A stretch of 64,000 bases of DNA from Ascaphus truei (taxonomy: Eukaryota > Chordata > Amphibia > Anura > Ascaphidae): NCBI GenBank assembly GCA_036426205.1, contig CM071570.1:4229872-4293871 (forward strand), in the 5' to 3' direction. The translations under genes and the position numbers were made by a program. How positions within the stretch are numbered: the first letter of the stretch is position 1; each line of letters starts with the position of its first letter. The notes below the pieces were generated by a model. The model was given only the letters and a program-made list of their open reading frames with translations, searched no databases and was not told the DNA's origin. Positions 1 through 9,684 of the stretch are shown piece after piece.

Positions 1-1357
1 TAGGTCTCCCTGGCGGTTGTTTAATACTCCTAAGTAATTTTGCTTTATGATAGAACACTGGAGTTCTAGGATGACGTTTAAATAATAACTCTAGCTTGTA
101 CTAGATTGTCTCCAGCTTGTACTAAAACTCTCTGATTTTGTAATAACTTGCTTATATTTTGCCTCTATTAGAAGGTTTTAAAATTATTTTTGATAATCAT
201 CCATTGTGACATTAGCAAATACTATATAGGATGTACTATCTCCTAGCAAATGAGTCACCTCTTTCACATAATCAGCCCTGTCTTGGAGGACAATTCCCCT
301 CCCCTTGTCATCTTGCCTAATAACTGTACTATTTTTTGAGTTTTTGAGTTGCAATTTATATATTTTTTTATATTTACATTATATATTATGCTTAACTATA
401 TGGCATATTGATTAGAGCATTTATGTTTATAAGATTGAAATTAGTCATTAGTTGATATAATATGCACATAAGTTTCTAGCTAGCATTTCTTAATTTGTTG
501 TTTTCTGGGTATAAATAGCAGCAACCAGTATACCCAGAATTTATCCCCTGACAAAATCAGTATATCTGCAGAAATGCGTAGGGTCGCATGTGATGCTGAT
601 GTCTAAGTGTTAATCCGTGATTTACTGACACCATAATATCAAGTATACCAGCTTTTACATTGAATTCAATCCCCGCCTGGAACCGCAGAACCAGAGGTCT
701 GCTTCCGAGGAAGAGTTTGACGGTTACTGACAGCGTGAGTTCCTGCTGGACGAAGGCTTGTGGTAGTCAGCACGATCGTTCGGAGCAGTGGAGGAGAGGA
801 GCAGAGTTCTAACCATTGATCGGAGCATGAGTACAATTCTCATAACACGTTTTTACAAATACTTTGTGAGTTTTAATTTGTGAGCCTTGGATTTAAATAT
901 TTATTTATTTTTTTTTTAACAGTAATGCTCTAGGTTTGGGCGCTATTTTCTTTTTTCTTTGTCTATGCAGGTTTGAAAGGGAGGTCGTTGTGCCAACTAT
1001 AGAAGGTTGCCTGTTTCCTGCTCTGTGCATTAACCATTGGGACTTTTATTTTGCTGGACATATTATACCACTATATATTTTTACTTTATATTTTATTTTT
1101 TATTTTTGTATACTTCATACATGTTATATCTTTTTGGGTCGTAACAATTTTTCATATATTTAATTCATTTTTTTCTATTGATGCACAGTACCAAAACCAA
1201 GTAAAGCGAAGGCAGTGTGCAGAATATTACCTCCCTAGTTTCTTTGTTTAAGGGCAATGTCACTAGCAGCTTTGTTTACTTTAAGCCTTAAAGGCTGCTA
1301 ACCGTGACTCACTGCTCTAAATTACAATAAGCATGTATTCTGTCATCTATTTAAGTA
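1..1357. other. AT-rich non-coding stretch
   Basis: No convincing gene is visible. The short open frames around 936-1251 lie in T-rich low-complexity sequence and show no domain. A slightly more GC-rich patch at 670-860 is unassigned. The stretch ends at the TA dinucleotide that flanks the MITE starting at 1358. Confidence 0.5.
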
Positions 1358-1717
1358 CTGCTGCGGCCGAGTTTATTCGAGCATTTGCCCGTTCTCGGCC
1401 GCAGCAGTAACCTGGCGCGCGCCGGAGGGTGCCGGTCGCGCGCCAAAGCAGCGGAAGAGCGCCCTCCGATCGGGGCGCTCTCCCTACCGCTGCCGTTTCC
1501 GCCGGGTCCCCCGGAACCCCCTGCCGCCGTCCCCCACATCGCGGGACACCAGGGCTCCCTCGGGGAGCCCTGGACGCGCGTGCAGGGGGCGCTGACACCC
1601 GATGACGCGTGACCGCGCATCGGTGACGCGCGGCACGCCGAGGGAGTGGGGCTAGCAAGCCGGGGCATCCCCCGGCTTGCGGAACTAGCCCTGCTCGGAT
1701 TAAGTGTGTCGGTAGTG
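1358..1717 (+). mobile_element. GC-rich MITE with TA target site, family 1
   Basis: The element is 360 bp and is flanked by TA on both sides (1356-1357 and 1718-1719). The left end forms a strong hairpin, with CTGCTGCGGCCGAG pairing with CTCGGCCGCAGCAG about 35 bases on, around a TTTATTCGAGC core. The right end reads ATTAAGTGTGTCGGTAGTG, the inverted form of the CACTRNCGRCACAC-type end seen in other copies. A close relative lies inverted at 18613-18950. The TA target site and CACTG-like ends suggest mobilisation by a Tc1/mariner-type transposase (inference). No transposase is encoded, and the GC content is far above that of the flanks. Confidence 0.8.
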
Positions 1718-1759
1718 TATGTTCTCTGATGAAATGCTTCCTTACAGAGTATGAGTATA

Positions 1760-2745
1760 TATTCCCTTCATTTGGGCTACTGTGAGGAATCCGCTCCTGG
1801 GTTTGGCTGGAACCCATCATTCAGGACCTTGGCTGATTCCAGACAAACTTTTCCCTGCTTCTGCAATCACCTGCCTCTTGCTGCCTCCTATGCAGCTCTG
1901 GAGTGATTGGCCTCCTGTGCTATTTAGTTACTGCCCCGCCCTCAGGAATTTGCTGGACATAGACTTTGCAATACCAGTTGCAAGTATCTGTGCTTGTCAC
2001 AGACTCTCTGTTTGGCCTGCTAGGCCTCCTTGTGCCTTTTCTCCTGTTCCTTTTCCCCAGCTTCCCAAGGCCTTCTTGCATAGCAGCCCCGGCGCTACTT
2101 TCCTTGTTCCTGGCAGACTTCGCCTTTGTCGTGCTGAAGCGGCTACGCTGGTTCCCCCAGTGTTTCCTGTGGCGTGCCTGCACCCCTGGTTCCTGTGGCC
2201 TTTGTCCTTCGCTGTTCCTGTTCCCTACTTCCAGAAAACCTGCCACGCGGAAGCGGCTTCTCTGAAATTTTCCTGCCTTCCCGTGCTGAAGCATTGGATT
2301 CCCAGCACTGTGGCTTCTGGTTCCTGCTTCCTCCAAGTGGAGTTTGTTCCTTTGCTGAAGTCCCTGTACTGAAGCTTCTGGTTCCTGTGACTCCTGCCCT
2401 TTACCTGTCGCACTGCATCTCCTTCGCTGAAGCGTCTCCACTGAAGTGGCTTCATTCAAGGTTCCTACCTTTTATGCTGAAGTAGCTTCACCCAATATTG
2501 CTGGTTGATGACCTCGGCTCGTTTCCTCGACCACTGCTCCTGTGCCGCCTGCCTTGACCCCTGCCTGGATAACGCTAACCCTGCTTTCTCCAATCCTGAC
2601 CTGGCTATGTTTGACTATGGACTGCGCAATCCTGAACCGGCTTTGAGGCCTAAGGTCAATGTTTTCATATCCCCAACTCAGCCCCGCGGCCCGGTCCCGG
2701 TTTCTGCCGAACACGATCGTTACAGCTACTCACCTTCCTAAATAA
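1760..2745. repeat. Degenerate CT-rich tandem repeat, possible LTR remnant
   Basis: Motifs of the kind GCTGAAGYGGCTTC and TTCCTG recur irregularly from about 2130 to 2495, giving open frames on both strands with no recognisable domain. The flanking part (1780-2130 and 2500-2745) is CT-rich and could be an old LTR, but I see no matching second LTR. Low-complexity composition explains the long open frames. Confidence 0.4.
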
Positions 2746-2760
2746 AGAATTGTTTCTTAC

Positions 2761-2988
2761 CTCAGTAAATGAAGAATTCCATTGAATTGCACTGTCATTG
2801 ATTAGGATTTGAGAACCTTGACTTGCATTCGAATAAAAATGTCCAACTTGAATTTCTCTCACAGTCTTGTTAGGCAGTGTAATATAGTTTAGAATGTCAA
2901 ACTTTGTAAAAGAGTTTTCCTCATCATCAAAGAATACTTCCTCACCCCCAGGGGTTTTGAAATGAACTTTTTTCAAGTAATAGTTTAC
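2761..2988 (-). pseudogene. Vomeronasal type-2 receptor, exon 4
   Basis: This 228-bp exon lies between a good acceptor (ctatttag, read on the minus strand) and a good donor (CTGAG then GTAAGA). It encodes the distal part of the extracellular Venus-flytrap domain of a class C GPCR pheromone receptor. Diagnostic pieces are LKKVHFKTPGGEEVFFDDE, KFDILNYITLP and VGHFYSNASQGSQI, ending with AIQW before the exon border. The length and phase match the usual V2R exon 4, and the frame is open. No cysteine-rich exon 5 or seven-helix exon 6 is seen between 1 and 2760, and exon 3 upstream is truncated. The locus therefore cannot make a normal receptor as it stands, and I call it a pseudogene fragment. Family assignment is very secure; whether downstream exons exist outside the window is unknown. 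Confidence 0.88.
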
Positions 2989-3364
2989 CTAAATAGAAAG
3001 AAAAAACAAATATGTTGCAGGACGATGTATTATGTCCTCATCTTTATAGTGTTTCCCACAGTGATTACATTTGATCATTGTTCAGTTGGATAATCTATAT
3101 ACCTTTCTTGTATATGCAGCACCTGTTCCCCCCTGCCATGGAAGATCTGGTAATTGCATGGGTGTTTCCCTGGGTACTGTAGCTCACCTGCTGATTCAGG
3201 AGGTCTGATTCTCCGCGGTTGGAGTTTGGGAGCAGCGACAGGGAAGGCTTTCACGTGCATCTTACTGTGCAGCGCCTTAATCCCATGAGGATTCCTCTTT
3301 TTCTATTGATATTCTCAATAGATATTAAGCATGCCCTACTTATTAGAAGTACAGTAACTATATA
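2989..3364. other. V2R intron sequence, no gene
   Basis: This is the start of the intron between V2R exons 3 and 4 (minus strand). Nothing else is recognisable. A short open frame at 3075-3260 on the minus strand has no family signature. Confidence 0.45.
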
Positions 3365-3575
3365 CAGGTAGTCCTCGGTTCACGACGTTTCGCTTTCCGT
3401 CGGACGATTTTTCCCACGGCGGCTAATTTAATAAAAAAATGCATCATCCGCCACAAGTTTCGCGTACCCGACAGAAATCACCACCTGTTAACATTGGTCC
3501 CGCATTCCGACAATCTGCTATCCGACAGGGGTTTGCGGGGTGCTTTGTGTCGGAAAAGCAAGGACTCATTGTAAT
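3365..3575. repeat. Dispersed repeat beginning CAGGTAGTCCTCG
   Basis: The segment opens with CAGGTAGTCCTCGGTTCACG and ends near AAGCAAGGACTC. A related sequence lies on the other strand at about 13740-13890, ending CGAGGACTGCCTGTA. The shared CAGG(T/C)AGTCCTCG end and dispersed placement indicate an interspersed non-autonomous element; its class is not determined. Confidence 0.5.
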
Positions 3576-4058
3576 ACAATTTGAAAAAAATTAGTTTGGT
3601 AAAAATGTTTTCATGTTTTAGATAAATTAATATATTTATATTTAAAAAAAAATAAAAAACATGTCTAGACTTTAGGGCCATTTGTGAAACATTTTTATTT
3701 TGGTATATTCAGTTTTATTGGTTTTGGTAACTTACTACAGAGGCAGTAAGAGGTATTGTTGAGTTTTCAGCCAGGAAACCGCAGTTGAAAGCAGCCTGAC
3801 CACTGCCTGCTCGCGGCTTTCCCGCGGCCAGACTAATTTCCCATCAGGATTAACACAGCGGGGTCCCTGCTTCTGAATGGGACCCTCACTGTGTCAATCC
3901 TACCGGGCTACACCAGTCTAGAAGAGCTGCGCAGTGAGAGCAGACAGAAGCGGTCCCTCTCCCTGCACATCTCTAACAGGCTATCACGCTGCTTTTATTT
4001 TATTTTATTACATAGTATTGCAGCACCCCTACTCACTAAATTCCATTAATAAATTTTA
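3576..4058. other. Intron sequence, no gene seen
   Basis: A/T-rich up to about 3730, then a moderately GC-rich stretch with no coding signal. It lies within the V2R intron. Confidence 0.4.
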
Positions 4059-4225
4059 GGTCCAAGGACCCCCTGCTCCCCGAGATACAGGCCCCTTTAG
4101 GGGGTGCCGGTATCCCTCCGCTTGGTTTACAGGCCGCGGTCACGTGATCGGGACTTTTAAATGCAAAGGGATACCGGCACCTCATAAAGGGGCCTGTATC
4201 TCGGGAAGCAGGGGGTCCCCGGACC
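4059..4225. repeat. Inverted repeat (fold-back MITE)
   Basis: The arms 4059-4121 and 4163-4225 are near-perfect reverse complements: GGTCC...GACCCCCTGCTCCC with GAAGCAGGGGGTCCCCGGACC, through GATACAGGCCCC and GGTGCCGGTATCCC. The loop is about 40 bp. The fold-back shape and GC-rich composition within an AT-rich intron indicate a non-autonomous DNA element. No target-site duplication was assigned. Confidence 0.65.
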
Positions 4226-4429
4226 TGAAACCAACACGGTTCAGCTCCGGAGACCCCCTGCACATCTACACTATGAATAAAAATGTATTTGAAATAATTT
4301 TTAATGTGCCGATGTTTGCGCAGAGAGAGCAGCGGATCTCTCTCTGCTGCAAACACATCTCGCCCCCGCCGGCCCATAGTATCATTGATGTGCATATACA
4401 GTACTGTATGTTAGGGGTTATAGGGGTTG

Positions 4430-4649
4430 TTGTTATACAGTATATATATACTGTACTGTATATATATATACTGCATTACAATTCATGAATTTATGCCATC
4501 TGGCGGACACGCGAAGCATTGCAGCCTATTAAATCCTGAACCATTATAAATTAACACATCAGCCGCGCGTCAGCCGGGCATGACCCCTGGCTTGGAATGC
4601 GGCATGCTCCGGGTGAACAGTGTCGCATTCCAGGTACCTGCCAGGCACA
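4430..4649 (-). mobile_element. Truncated MITE of the TTATTCGAG family, fused to V2R exon 3
   Basis: An AT dinucleotide run at 4437-4475 is followed by sequence that, read on the minus strand, matches the middle of the MITE at 16258-16649. Shared pieces include GGTACCTGGAATGCG, the GCATTGCAGCCTATTAAATC block and ATGAATTTATGCCATCTGG. Neither terminal CGACACACTTTATTCGAG end is present. Its right edge lies inside the V2R exon at about 4649. Confidence 0.65.
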
Positions 4650-5258
4650 TTCAGGGTAATCAATTAATGTTATATTTTGAGGCATACAATTAAATATTGC
4701 TCTCCACATTTGCTTGAGAAATATATTGTCTGGATATTTATAGAGATCTGCACTTTGTATGAAATCTCGCAGACCTGGGATATCCCCTCTTTGCACAGAA
4801 AACCTCAGAATGCCATTCAACTGTTCACTGCCATAGAACACGTGTATTTCTTGGAAAGTCAGCAATGTGGCAGGTAGAATTAAAACTTTCCCTAATCCAG
4901 ATCCATGGGAAGAATATGTAAAGATGGATATTAAATGTGCTGTGTTGGTATATACAATGACCACCTTACAGCTGGAGTTTAGGACATCATTGAAATTTCT
5001 GTAGTACCTGTCGCCAAGCAAAATGGTTCTAAGGAATTCAACACAGCTTCCGCTGTTAATTATTTCATCTCGTAGTTCCCTGGCGATTCTGAGGTTACTT
5101 TCATCATCTGAAGCGATAATCCCAACCCAGTTCCAGCCAAAATGCTGTAATAACTGAATGATGGCCTTATACTGGATTCGCTCATTGGGCACAGTGCGGT
5201 AAAATGATGGAAATCGTATTCTGTCATTAAAAATGGGATCCATAGCTCCATAACTGAT
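4650..5258 (-). pseudogene. Vomeronasal type-2 receptor, exon 3, 3' truncated
   Basis: The exon starts after a clear acceptor (ttctctgcag at 5259 upward) and encodes ISYGAMDPIFND, FPSFYRTVPNERIQY, LLQHFGWNWVGIIASDDES and later VFYGSEQLNGILRFSVQRGD. This is the ligand-binding Venus-flytrap lobe of a V2R pheromone receptor expressed in vomeronasal neurons. About 203 codons are open, then V2R similarity stops after LIDYPECA at about 4650, where MITE sequence begins. A normal exon 3 is roughly 800 bp, so a part near its 3' end is missing. Exon 4 lies 1.66 kb downstream in the right order and strand. No exons 1-2 are seen upstream, where Penelope-like repeats begin. Confidence 0.9.
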
Positions 5259-5339
5259 CTGCAGAGAACAGGAAAATAATATAATTAAAAAGCAACACCA
5301 TGATAGCCAATTAAATCAGATTATCCACACTGTTTACAA

Positions 5340-5365
5340 TGTCTCATTGCTTTATATATATGATA

Positions 5366-5412
<47 letters not shown>
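5340..5412. repeat. (TA)n microsatellite
   Basis: Alternating TA of about 60 bp immediately left of a Penelope-type terminal repeat, ending in a short (CA) run. Confidence 0.9.
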
Positions 5413-5414
<2 letters not shown>

Positions 5415-5650
5415 TGTAGAAACCAGGGGGATCCTGATAACAAATTGAGACAGCACACCGCAGATGTAGAAAATAAAATGTATTAAGAACACCAGGCAGC
5501 CAACGTTTCGGTCCTCGTTGAGGGACCTTCCTCAGGGCGGTGCACAAGTGACTGATCCGAACACCCATATATACCCACATCCCCATGTGAGAAAACACCT
5601 GAATCTAATTAAAAATGCACAAATCACATTCCCAGGTACAGCCCACAGCA
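5413..5650 (-). mobile_element. Penelope-like element terminal repeat, copy 1
   Basis: A 235-bp block beginning GTGTAGAAACCAGGGGGATC recurs as a direct copy at 6390-6625, with only a few differences. A 95-bp inverted piece lies at 6632-6728. Direct pseudo-LTRs plus an inverted end fragment are characteristic of Penelope-like retroelements (established), and the repeat carries a hammerhead-like core. I infer the PLE class from these; no coding region lies between the two copies. Confidence 0.6.
5502..5536 (-). ncRNA. Hammerhead ribozyme-like core in Penelope repeat (copy 1)
   Basis: On the minus strand, CTGAGGA (CUGANGA consensus) is followed by a stem II of GGTCC pairing with GGACC, then GAAAC. 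This is the order of the conserved hammerhead core. Hammerhead motifs are described in PLE terminal repeats. Stems I and III and the cleavage triplet could not be established, so activity is unproven. Confidence 0.5.
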
Positions 5651-6389
5651 GATAAACCAATACACAGCACTGATACTAGGATAAACCAATCAGCTCACCT
5701 AATGTGGTATCTGTCATCACTGCTGGCCCATGTTTACATCAACTGGGGAAGCATGACTACTGGTGTGTCACATAGCCGTCCAAAAACGTACCTGACAGCC
5801 CAGGAGGGCATGCACAAAATCGCCGTATTTCTTACTCATCTACCAATAGCGCACTGAAAGGCCGCACATGCGCAACCGCGCATGGCAACCCGATCGCGTC
5901 TATGGTGACATAGGGGGCTACGGACGCAGTCTAGATGCGTCATGTGGCTATCTATGACTAGCAACCCAAAAGGGGCGTGCACAAATCATCGCTACTGGTA
6001 CTATCGTGTGTTGAGTGCCGCGCGTGATATGCCACGCATGCACAACTCAGCATGGCAACCCTATCGCGTCACTAGTAACTCAAGGGACTGTATGTACTGA
6101 TTATACGCAGTCGCTGCCAGATGACCCCCATAAAAGCTACAACAGTGTAGTGACATAGAGCACTCAGTCTAAAAAAACCTCTGTGTGTACTAGATGGAAG
6201 CCCATGGTGGCCAAACACAAAGGGGCATAGTCCAACACTGGCATAATGCACATGTGACAAGCTGCACAGCTAATCCGATATCACACCAACAGTGATGGCT
6301 TTAGAGTCTAAACACAGATCTGCACTACGTGTGCGCTAGTCCTGGGACTGGAAAACAAAGTGCAAGGACTACCATAGGTAGAAATAAGC
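5651..6389. mobile_element. Sequence between Penelope terminal repeats
   Basis: No long open frame. The part at 5931-6136 is repeated at 9394-9600 with scattered substitutions (shared pieces include ATGCGTCATGTGGCTATC and ACTGATTATACGC), just upstream of the GIY-YIG ORF. This links both loci to the same PLE family. Confidence 0.55.
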
Positions 6390-6728
6390 GTGTAGAAACC
6401 AGGGGGATCCTGATAACAAATTGAGACAGCACACCGCAGATGTAGAAAAGAAAGTGTATTAAGAACACCAGGCAGCCAACGTTTCGGTCCTCGTTGAGGG
6501 ACCTTCCTCAGGGCTTTGCACAAGTGACTGATCCTAACACTCATATACCCATATCCCCATGTGAGAAAACACCTGAATCTAATTAAAAATGCACAAATCA
6601 CATTCCCAGGTACAGCCCACAACAGATAACGTTGGCTGCCTGGTGTTCTTAAAACACTTTATTTTCTACATTTGCGGTGTGCTGACTCAATTTGTTATCA
6701 GGATCCCCCTGGTTTCTACATGCTTATT
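6390..6728 (-). mobile_element. Penelope-like terminal repeat copy 2 with inverted tail
   Basis: 6390-6625 is a direct copy of 5413-5650. It is followed at 6632-6728 by an inverted partial copy running from GTTGGCTGCCTGGTGTTCTT to the GGATCC-containing end. Such inverted partial ends are typical of PLE insertions. Confidence 0.6.
6478..6512 (-). ncRNA. Hammerhead ribozyme-like core in Penelope repeat (copy 2)
   Basis: Same minus-strand arrangement as at 5502-5536: CTGAGGA, a five-base stem II (GGTCC/GGACC), then GAAAC. The core is unchanged between the two copies. Confidence 0.5.
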
Positions 6729-6763
6729 TCTACGCTATAGGACAAGCATCTGCATTCTACATA

Positions 6764-7010
6764 CTGCTGCGGCAGCTTTTATTCTTAGTAATCGCTGGCA
6801 TGTCCCTGGCATGTTCCTGGAATGCAACTCTGTTCACCTGGAGCATGCCGGGCTCCTTTTGCCTTCCCAGCCAGGCGCATGCCCGGCTGACGTGCTGTTG
6901 ATGTGTTAATTAAAAATGGATCAGAATTTACTAGGCTGCAATGCTTCGCGTGTCCGCCAGATGGCATAAATTCATGACTTGTAATGCGCCGAATCAGTAA
7001 TGTGTCGGCT
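6764..7010 (+). mobile_element. MITE of the TTATTCGAG family, diverged copy
   Basis: Preceded by TA, it begins CTGCTGCGGCAGC and contains the family's TGGCATG...CTGGAATGC block, the CCTTCCCAGCC block and the GGCTGCAATGCTTCGCGTGT block. The right end near AATGTGTCGGC is degraded and its boundary approximate. It lies just upstream of the forkhead-like ORF at 7186. Confidence 0.6.
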
Positions 7011-7185
7011 TGCAGGTGTTTCGTTTAAAAAAGATACTGTACCACAGTGTGCCATTGTAACTTGGCCTTGGCCTTGAGACTGAAGGAAGAGTTGCCAAAA
7101 TGTATCAATTTAGGCTTTTCATATTAAAGAAAGACAAAGACCAGTTTCAGTTTGTGTTACACTATTCTCCAGAGGCTCACCCGCC

Positions 7186-7785
7186 ATGAGTGTTCAAGTG
7201 CAGCCTGCTTTCCAAAAACCTGACAGAAGTTACGTGTATTTGATATGGGCCGCGATTAATGCAACAGAGGATAAGATGGCAACAGTTGCTCAAATTTATC
7301 AGTATTTTATCGAAAAATATGACTTTTACAAATTTTCGACAACTCCTCATGCGTGGAAGCGTGCAATAAGGAAAAGGTTATGTAGTGACCCCTGTTTTCA
7401 CCGTATTGAGCCTCAATTTATTGGAGGGTATTGGTGTGTATCACCGGGTTTTTCCCGTATCTATGATCATGGAGGCGGCAAAAGGCAAAGGGTCGTGTTA
7501 AAACCAACTAAGAAGCGACAGTCGCTGCCAAGCAATGCACCAGCACCAGCACCGGCTTCCAATGACGGTCCCACTGTCAGTGACAACCCTGAGCCTGAGC
7601 CTGAGGCTGAACTGGATTTGGCGTGCAGTTTTGATGAAGCTTGCATGTACCTAAGCGATTTCCAGCCTCACCTGCTGACTACAGATGGACTAGTCCCGCT
7701 GCCAACTATCGACGTGGATGATGAAGAAAGCTGGACTGGCAGTGGACCGGCGCCGGCGCAAGCTGAATGGGACATTCAATGGTGA
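7186..7785 (+). CDS. Intronless forkhead-domain protein, divergent
   Basis: 199 codons, starting at an ATG in good context (GCCATGA). Residues about 10-95 read as a winged-helix forkhead domain: helix 1 KPDRSYVYLIWAAI, helix 2 ATVAQIYQYFIEKYDFYK, helix 3 AWKRAIRKRLCSDPCF, then GGYWCVSPGF for the wing. The canonical recognition helix core (N-S-I-R-H-N-L) is changed to A-I-R-K-R-L, so DNA specificity may differ. After the domain come a basic patch (KKRQ), a P/A repeat, an acidic stretch of alternating P and E, and an acidic tail ending DIQW, which may be an activation region (inference). AATAAA signals follow at 7971 and 7981. The frame is intact amid decayed transposons, which suggests selection or recent origin. 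A second, related ORF lies at 41716-42369 on the other strand. The subfamily is not recognised. Confidence 0.75.
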   Translation: MSVQVQPAFQKPDRSYVYLIWAAINATEDKMATVAQIYQYFIEKYDFYKFSTTPHAWKRAIRKRLCSDPCFHRIEPQFIGGYWCVSPGFSRIYDHGGGKRQRVVLKPTKKRQSLPSNAPAPAPASNDGPTVSDNPEPEPEAELDLACSFDEACMYLSDFQPHLLTTDGLVPLPTIDVDDEESWTGSGPAPAQAEWDIQW

Positions 7786-7970
7786 CTACTGTCTTGTTGC
7801 TGTATTATTTTGGTGGGCTGGCTGGGTACTTCTTTAGGGGGCTGACCATTACTGTACATTAAAACTTTTATTTTTGTTTTTCCTCAGAAAAGAAAACGGC
7901 TAATGGGGGGATTTCGATGGATAATATTGTACTGTATGCTGATGTTTTCCGGCCGTACAGTATACTGTGT

Positions 7971-7986
7971 AATAAACCCAAATAAA
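7971..7986 (+). terminator. Two AATAAA polyadenylation signals
   Basis: AATAAA occurs at 7971 and again at 7981, about 190 bases after the stop codon of the forkhead-like ORF, so a short unspliced mRNA is plausible. Confidence 0.5.
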
Positions 7987-8061
7987 AAACTATGCATTTA
8001 TTCTACATATTCAGTATCGTTTCATTATTTGTCTTCCACAGTATACTGTACAGTGGTATAC

Positions 8062-8180
8062 AGTGCCTAACATCTATGTGCAAAAAGAATTTTATTCCTA
8101 GGTGCCCTAGAACAGAAGTTCCCACGCCAATTGCCCGTGAACTTGACCGCGGCCCTAAGTAGTTCCCATGCCAATTGCGC
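8062..8180 (+). repeat. Direct repeat, copy 1 (pairs with 8634-8752)
   Basis: The block CCTAACATCTA...TAGGTGCCCTA(G/A)AACAGAAGTTCCCACGCC recurs about 570 bp downstream in the same orientation, and GTTCCCACGCCAATTG is reiterated within each copy. The sequence between (8181-8633) has no coding signal. It may be the end repeats of an unknown element. Confidence 0.5.
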
Positions 8181-8633
8181 GAATATAATGTAAAATAACC
8201 CGTTCTGTGGGTCTGAGCAGGTTGAAATTTACCTGGTCCCCATGCGGGAGGACCCTTGCCATAGTGGCAAAATATCAGCTTTGCACGACCCCCGGAACCG
8301 GAGATACCAGAAGACATTACCAAAGTGCACATTACCAAAGTGGCTTTTTTTCTGCCATGCCTGAACTTTAACATCACCCTGACTCCGTTCTGTTGACACG
8401 AGAGGGTCGCAATTTGCCATGCAATCCTGCCGCAACTAGGGCTACATGGTGACCGAATTTGAGCACTCTAGCTCGAACAGAACCGGAGTTCTGGGTTCCA
8501 GGTTTCTGCTCATTGTGACTTAGCCGCTTCAAAGCTTTCTCCACCATTTGCGCTCAATTATAGGACCCTCCTCGCCGGCGTGACCCTTTCTCGTCGCCAT
8601 TACTGCTGGGACCCTGTTGGGGTCAAGTGAGGG

Positions 8634-8752
8634 GGTTCCTAACATCTAGGGGCCAAATAAATTTTATTTCTAGGTGCCCTAAAACAGAAGTTCCCACGCC
8701 AATTGACCTAGTTCCCACGCCAATTGCCGTAGTTCCTACGCCAATTGCGCGA
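8634..8752 (+). repeat. Direct repeat, copy 2
   Basis: Partner of 8062-8180, with three short GTTCCCACGCCAATTG-type reiterations at 8689-8745. Confidence 0.5.
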
Positions 8753-9393
8753 CCAGCCAGTAAAAAAACAGTGCAGCAAGCCGCTACAGTACAGTACATT
8801 TGTTACACTGGCGCAAAGGAGCAAATGGAAACAATGTGCGGCAATTCAACATGGTCTTTTATTCGTGGAGTCAGTACAAAAACATTTATTTACAATATTG
8901 AAAAATTTAAAGTGCACAAGGAAACATTTTTGGTGCATGGGGCAAAGGGAGTTAAAGTGACTTGCTTTTTATGTACTGTATTTGGGGGTTGTCTTTGGGG
9001 GTTTATTCATCCAATTATTATGATGAACTGCCTTTTGAAATTACACTGCTGTTAACTACAGTATTTCAGCCACACACCTCCACAGTTTTTAATCCCTCCC
9101 TAGCCAAGCGTTAATCGGCTGAGTCACCCTAGCTAGCCTACAGTACCATCCCCCTCTCTCCACACACTGGGTCATTGATCTGCTGCATATAGGCATTGTG
9201 TTCTTAATCCACCCATAGCCGAGCTACAGTACAAACACTCAGCACGCCTGCTTCTAATCACACCATCCCCCTCCCCCAAACCTTAGAGGCCTGTTCTTTG
9301 AACGGTACTGTAATGCTTTGAAAAGTCCCCTCTCGAATTTGAAATGTAAATCTTTGTCAGTCACTATGGTTTACAGTCACATGTTTTTAATAC
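8753..9393. other. Non-coding stretch
   Basis: Open frames overlapping 8745-9055 show no recognisable domain and codon use that looks random. Short CTACAGTA-type motifs recur. No element assigned. Confidence 0.4.
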
Positions 9394-9593
9394 AATACAC
9401 TAGATGCGTCATGTGGCTATCTATGCCTAGCAACCCAAAAGAGGCGCGCACAGATCACTGCTACTATCGTGTGTTGAGCGCCGCATGGGATATGCCGCGC
9501 ATGCACAACTCCGCATGGCAACCCTATCACGTCTCTAATAACTCAAGGGAATGTATGTACTGATTATACGCGGTCGCTGCCAGATGACACCCA

Positions 9594-9600
<7 letters not shown>
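9394..9600 (+). mobile_element. Penelope-like element fragment
   Basis: Second copy of the sequence at 5931-6136. It runs directly into the (GT)n tract that precedes the endonuclease ORF. Confidence 0.55.
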
Positions 9601-9624
<24 letters not shown>

Positions 9625-9633
9625 ATGGGAGAG

Positions 9634-9684
<51 letters not shown>
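9600..9684. repeat. (GT)n microsatellite
   Basis: About 80 bp of GT repeats, interrupted once by ATGGGAGAGAGAGT. It is in frame with the endonuclease ORF on the plus strand, so an ATG-initiated frame can be drawn through it. That start is probably spurious. Confidence 0.95.

Noticed and set aside
1347..1820. Arginine/alanine-rich minus-strand frame of 157 codons
   Set aside because: Spans a GC-rich MITE with TA target site; all frames are open because of composition.
1782..2459. Overlapping frames of up to 196 codons
   Set aside because: Degenerate CT-rich repeat; frames open on both strands and no recognisable family.
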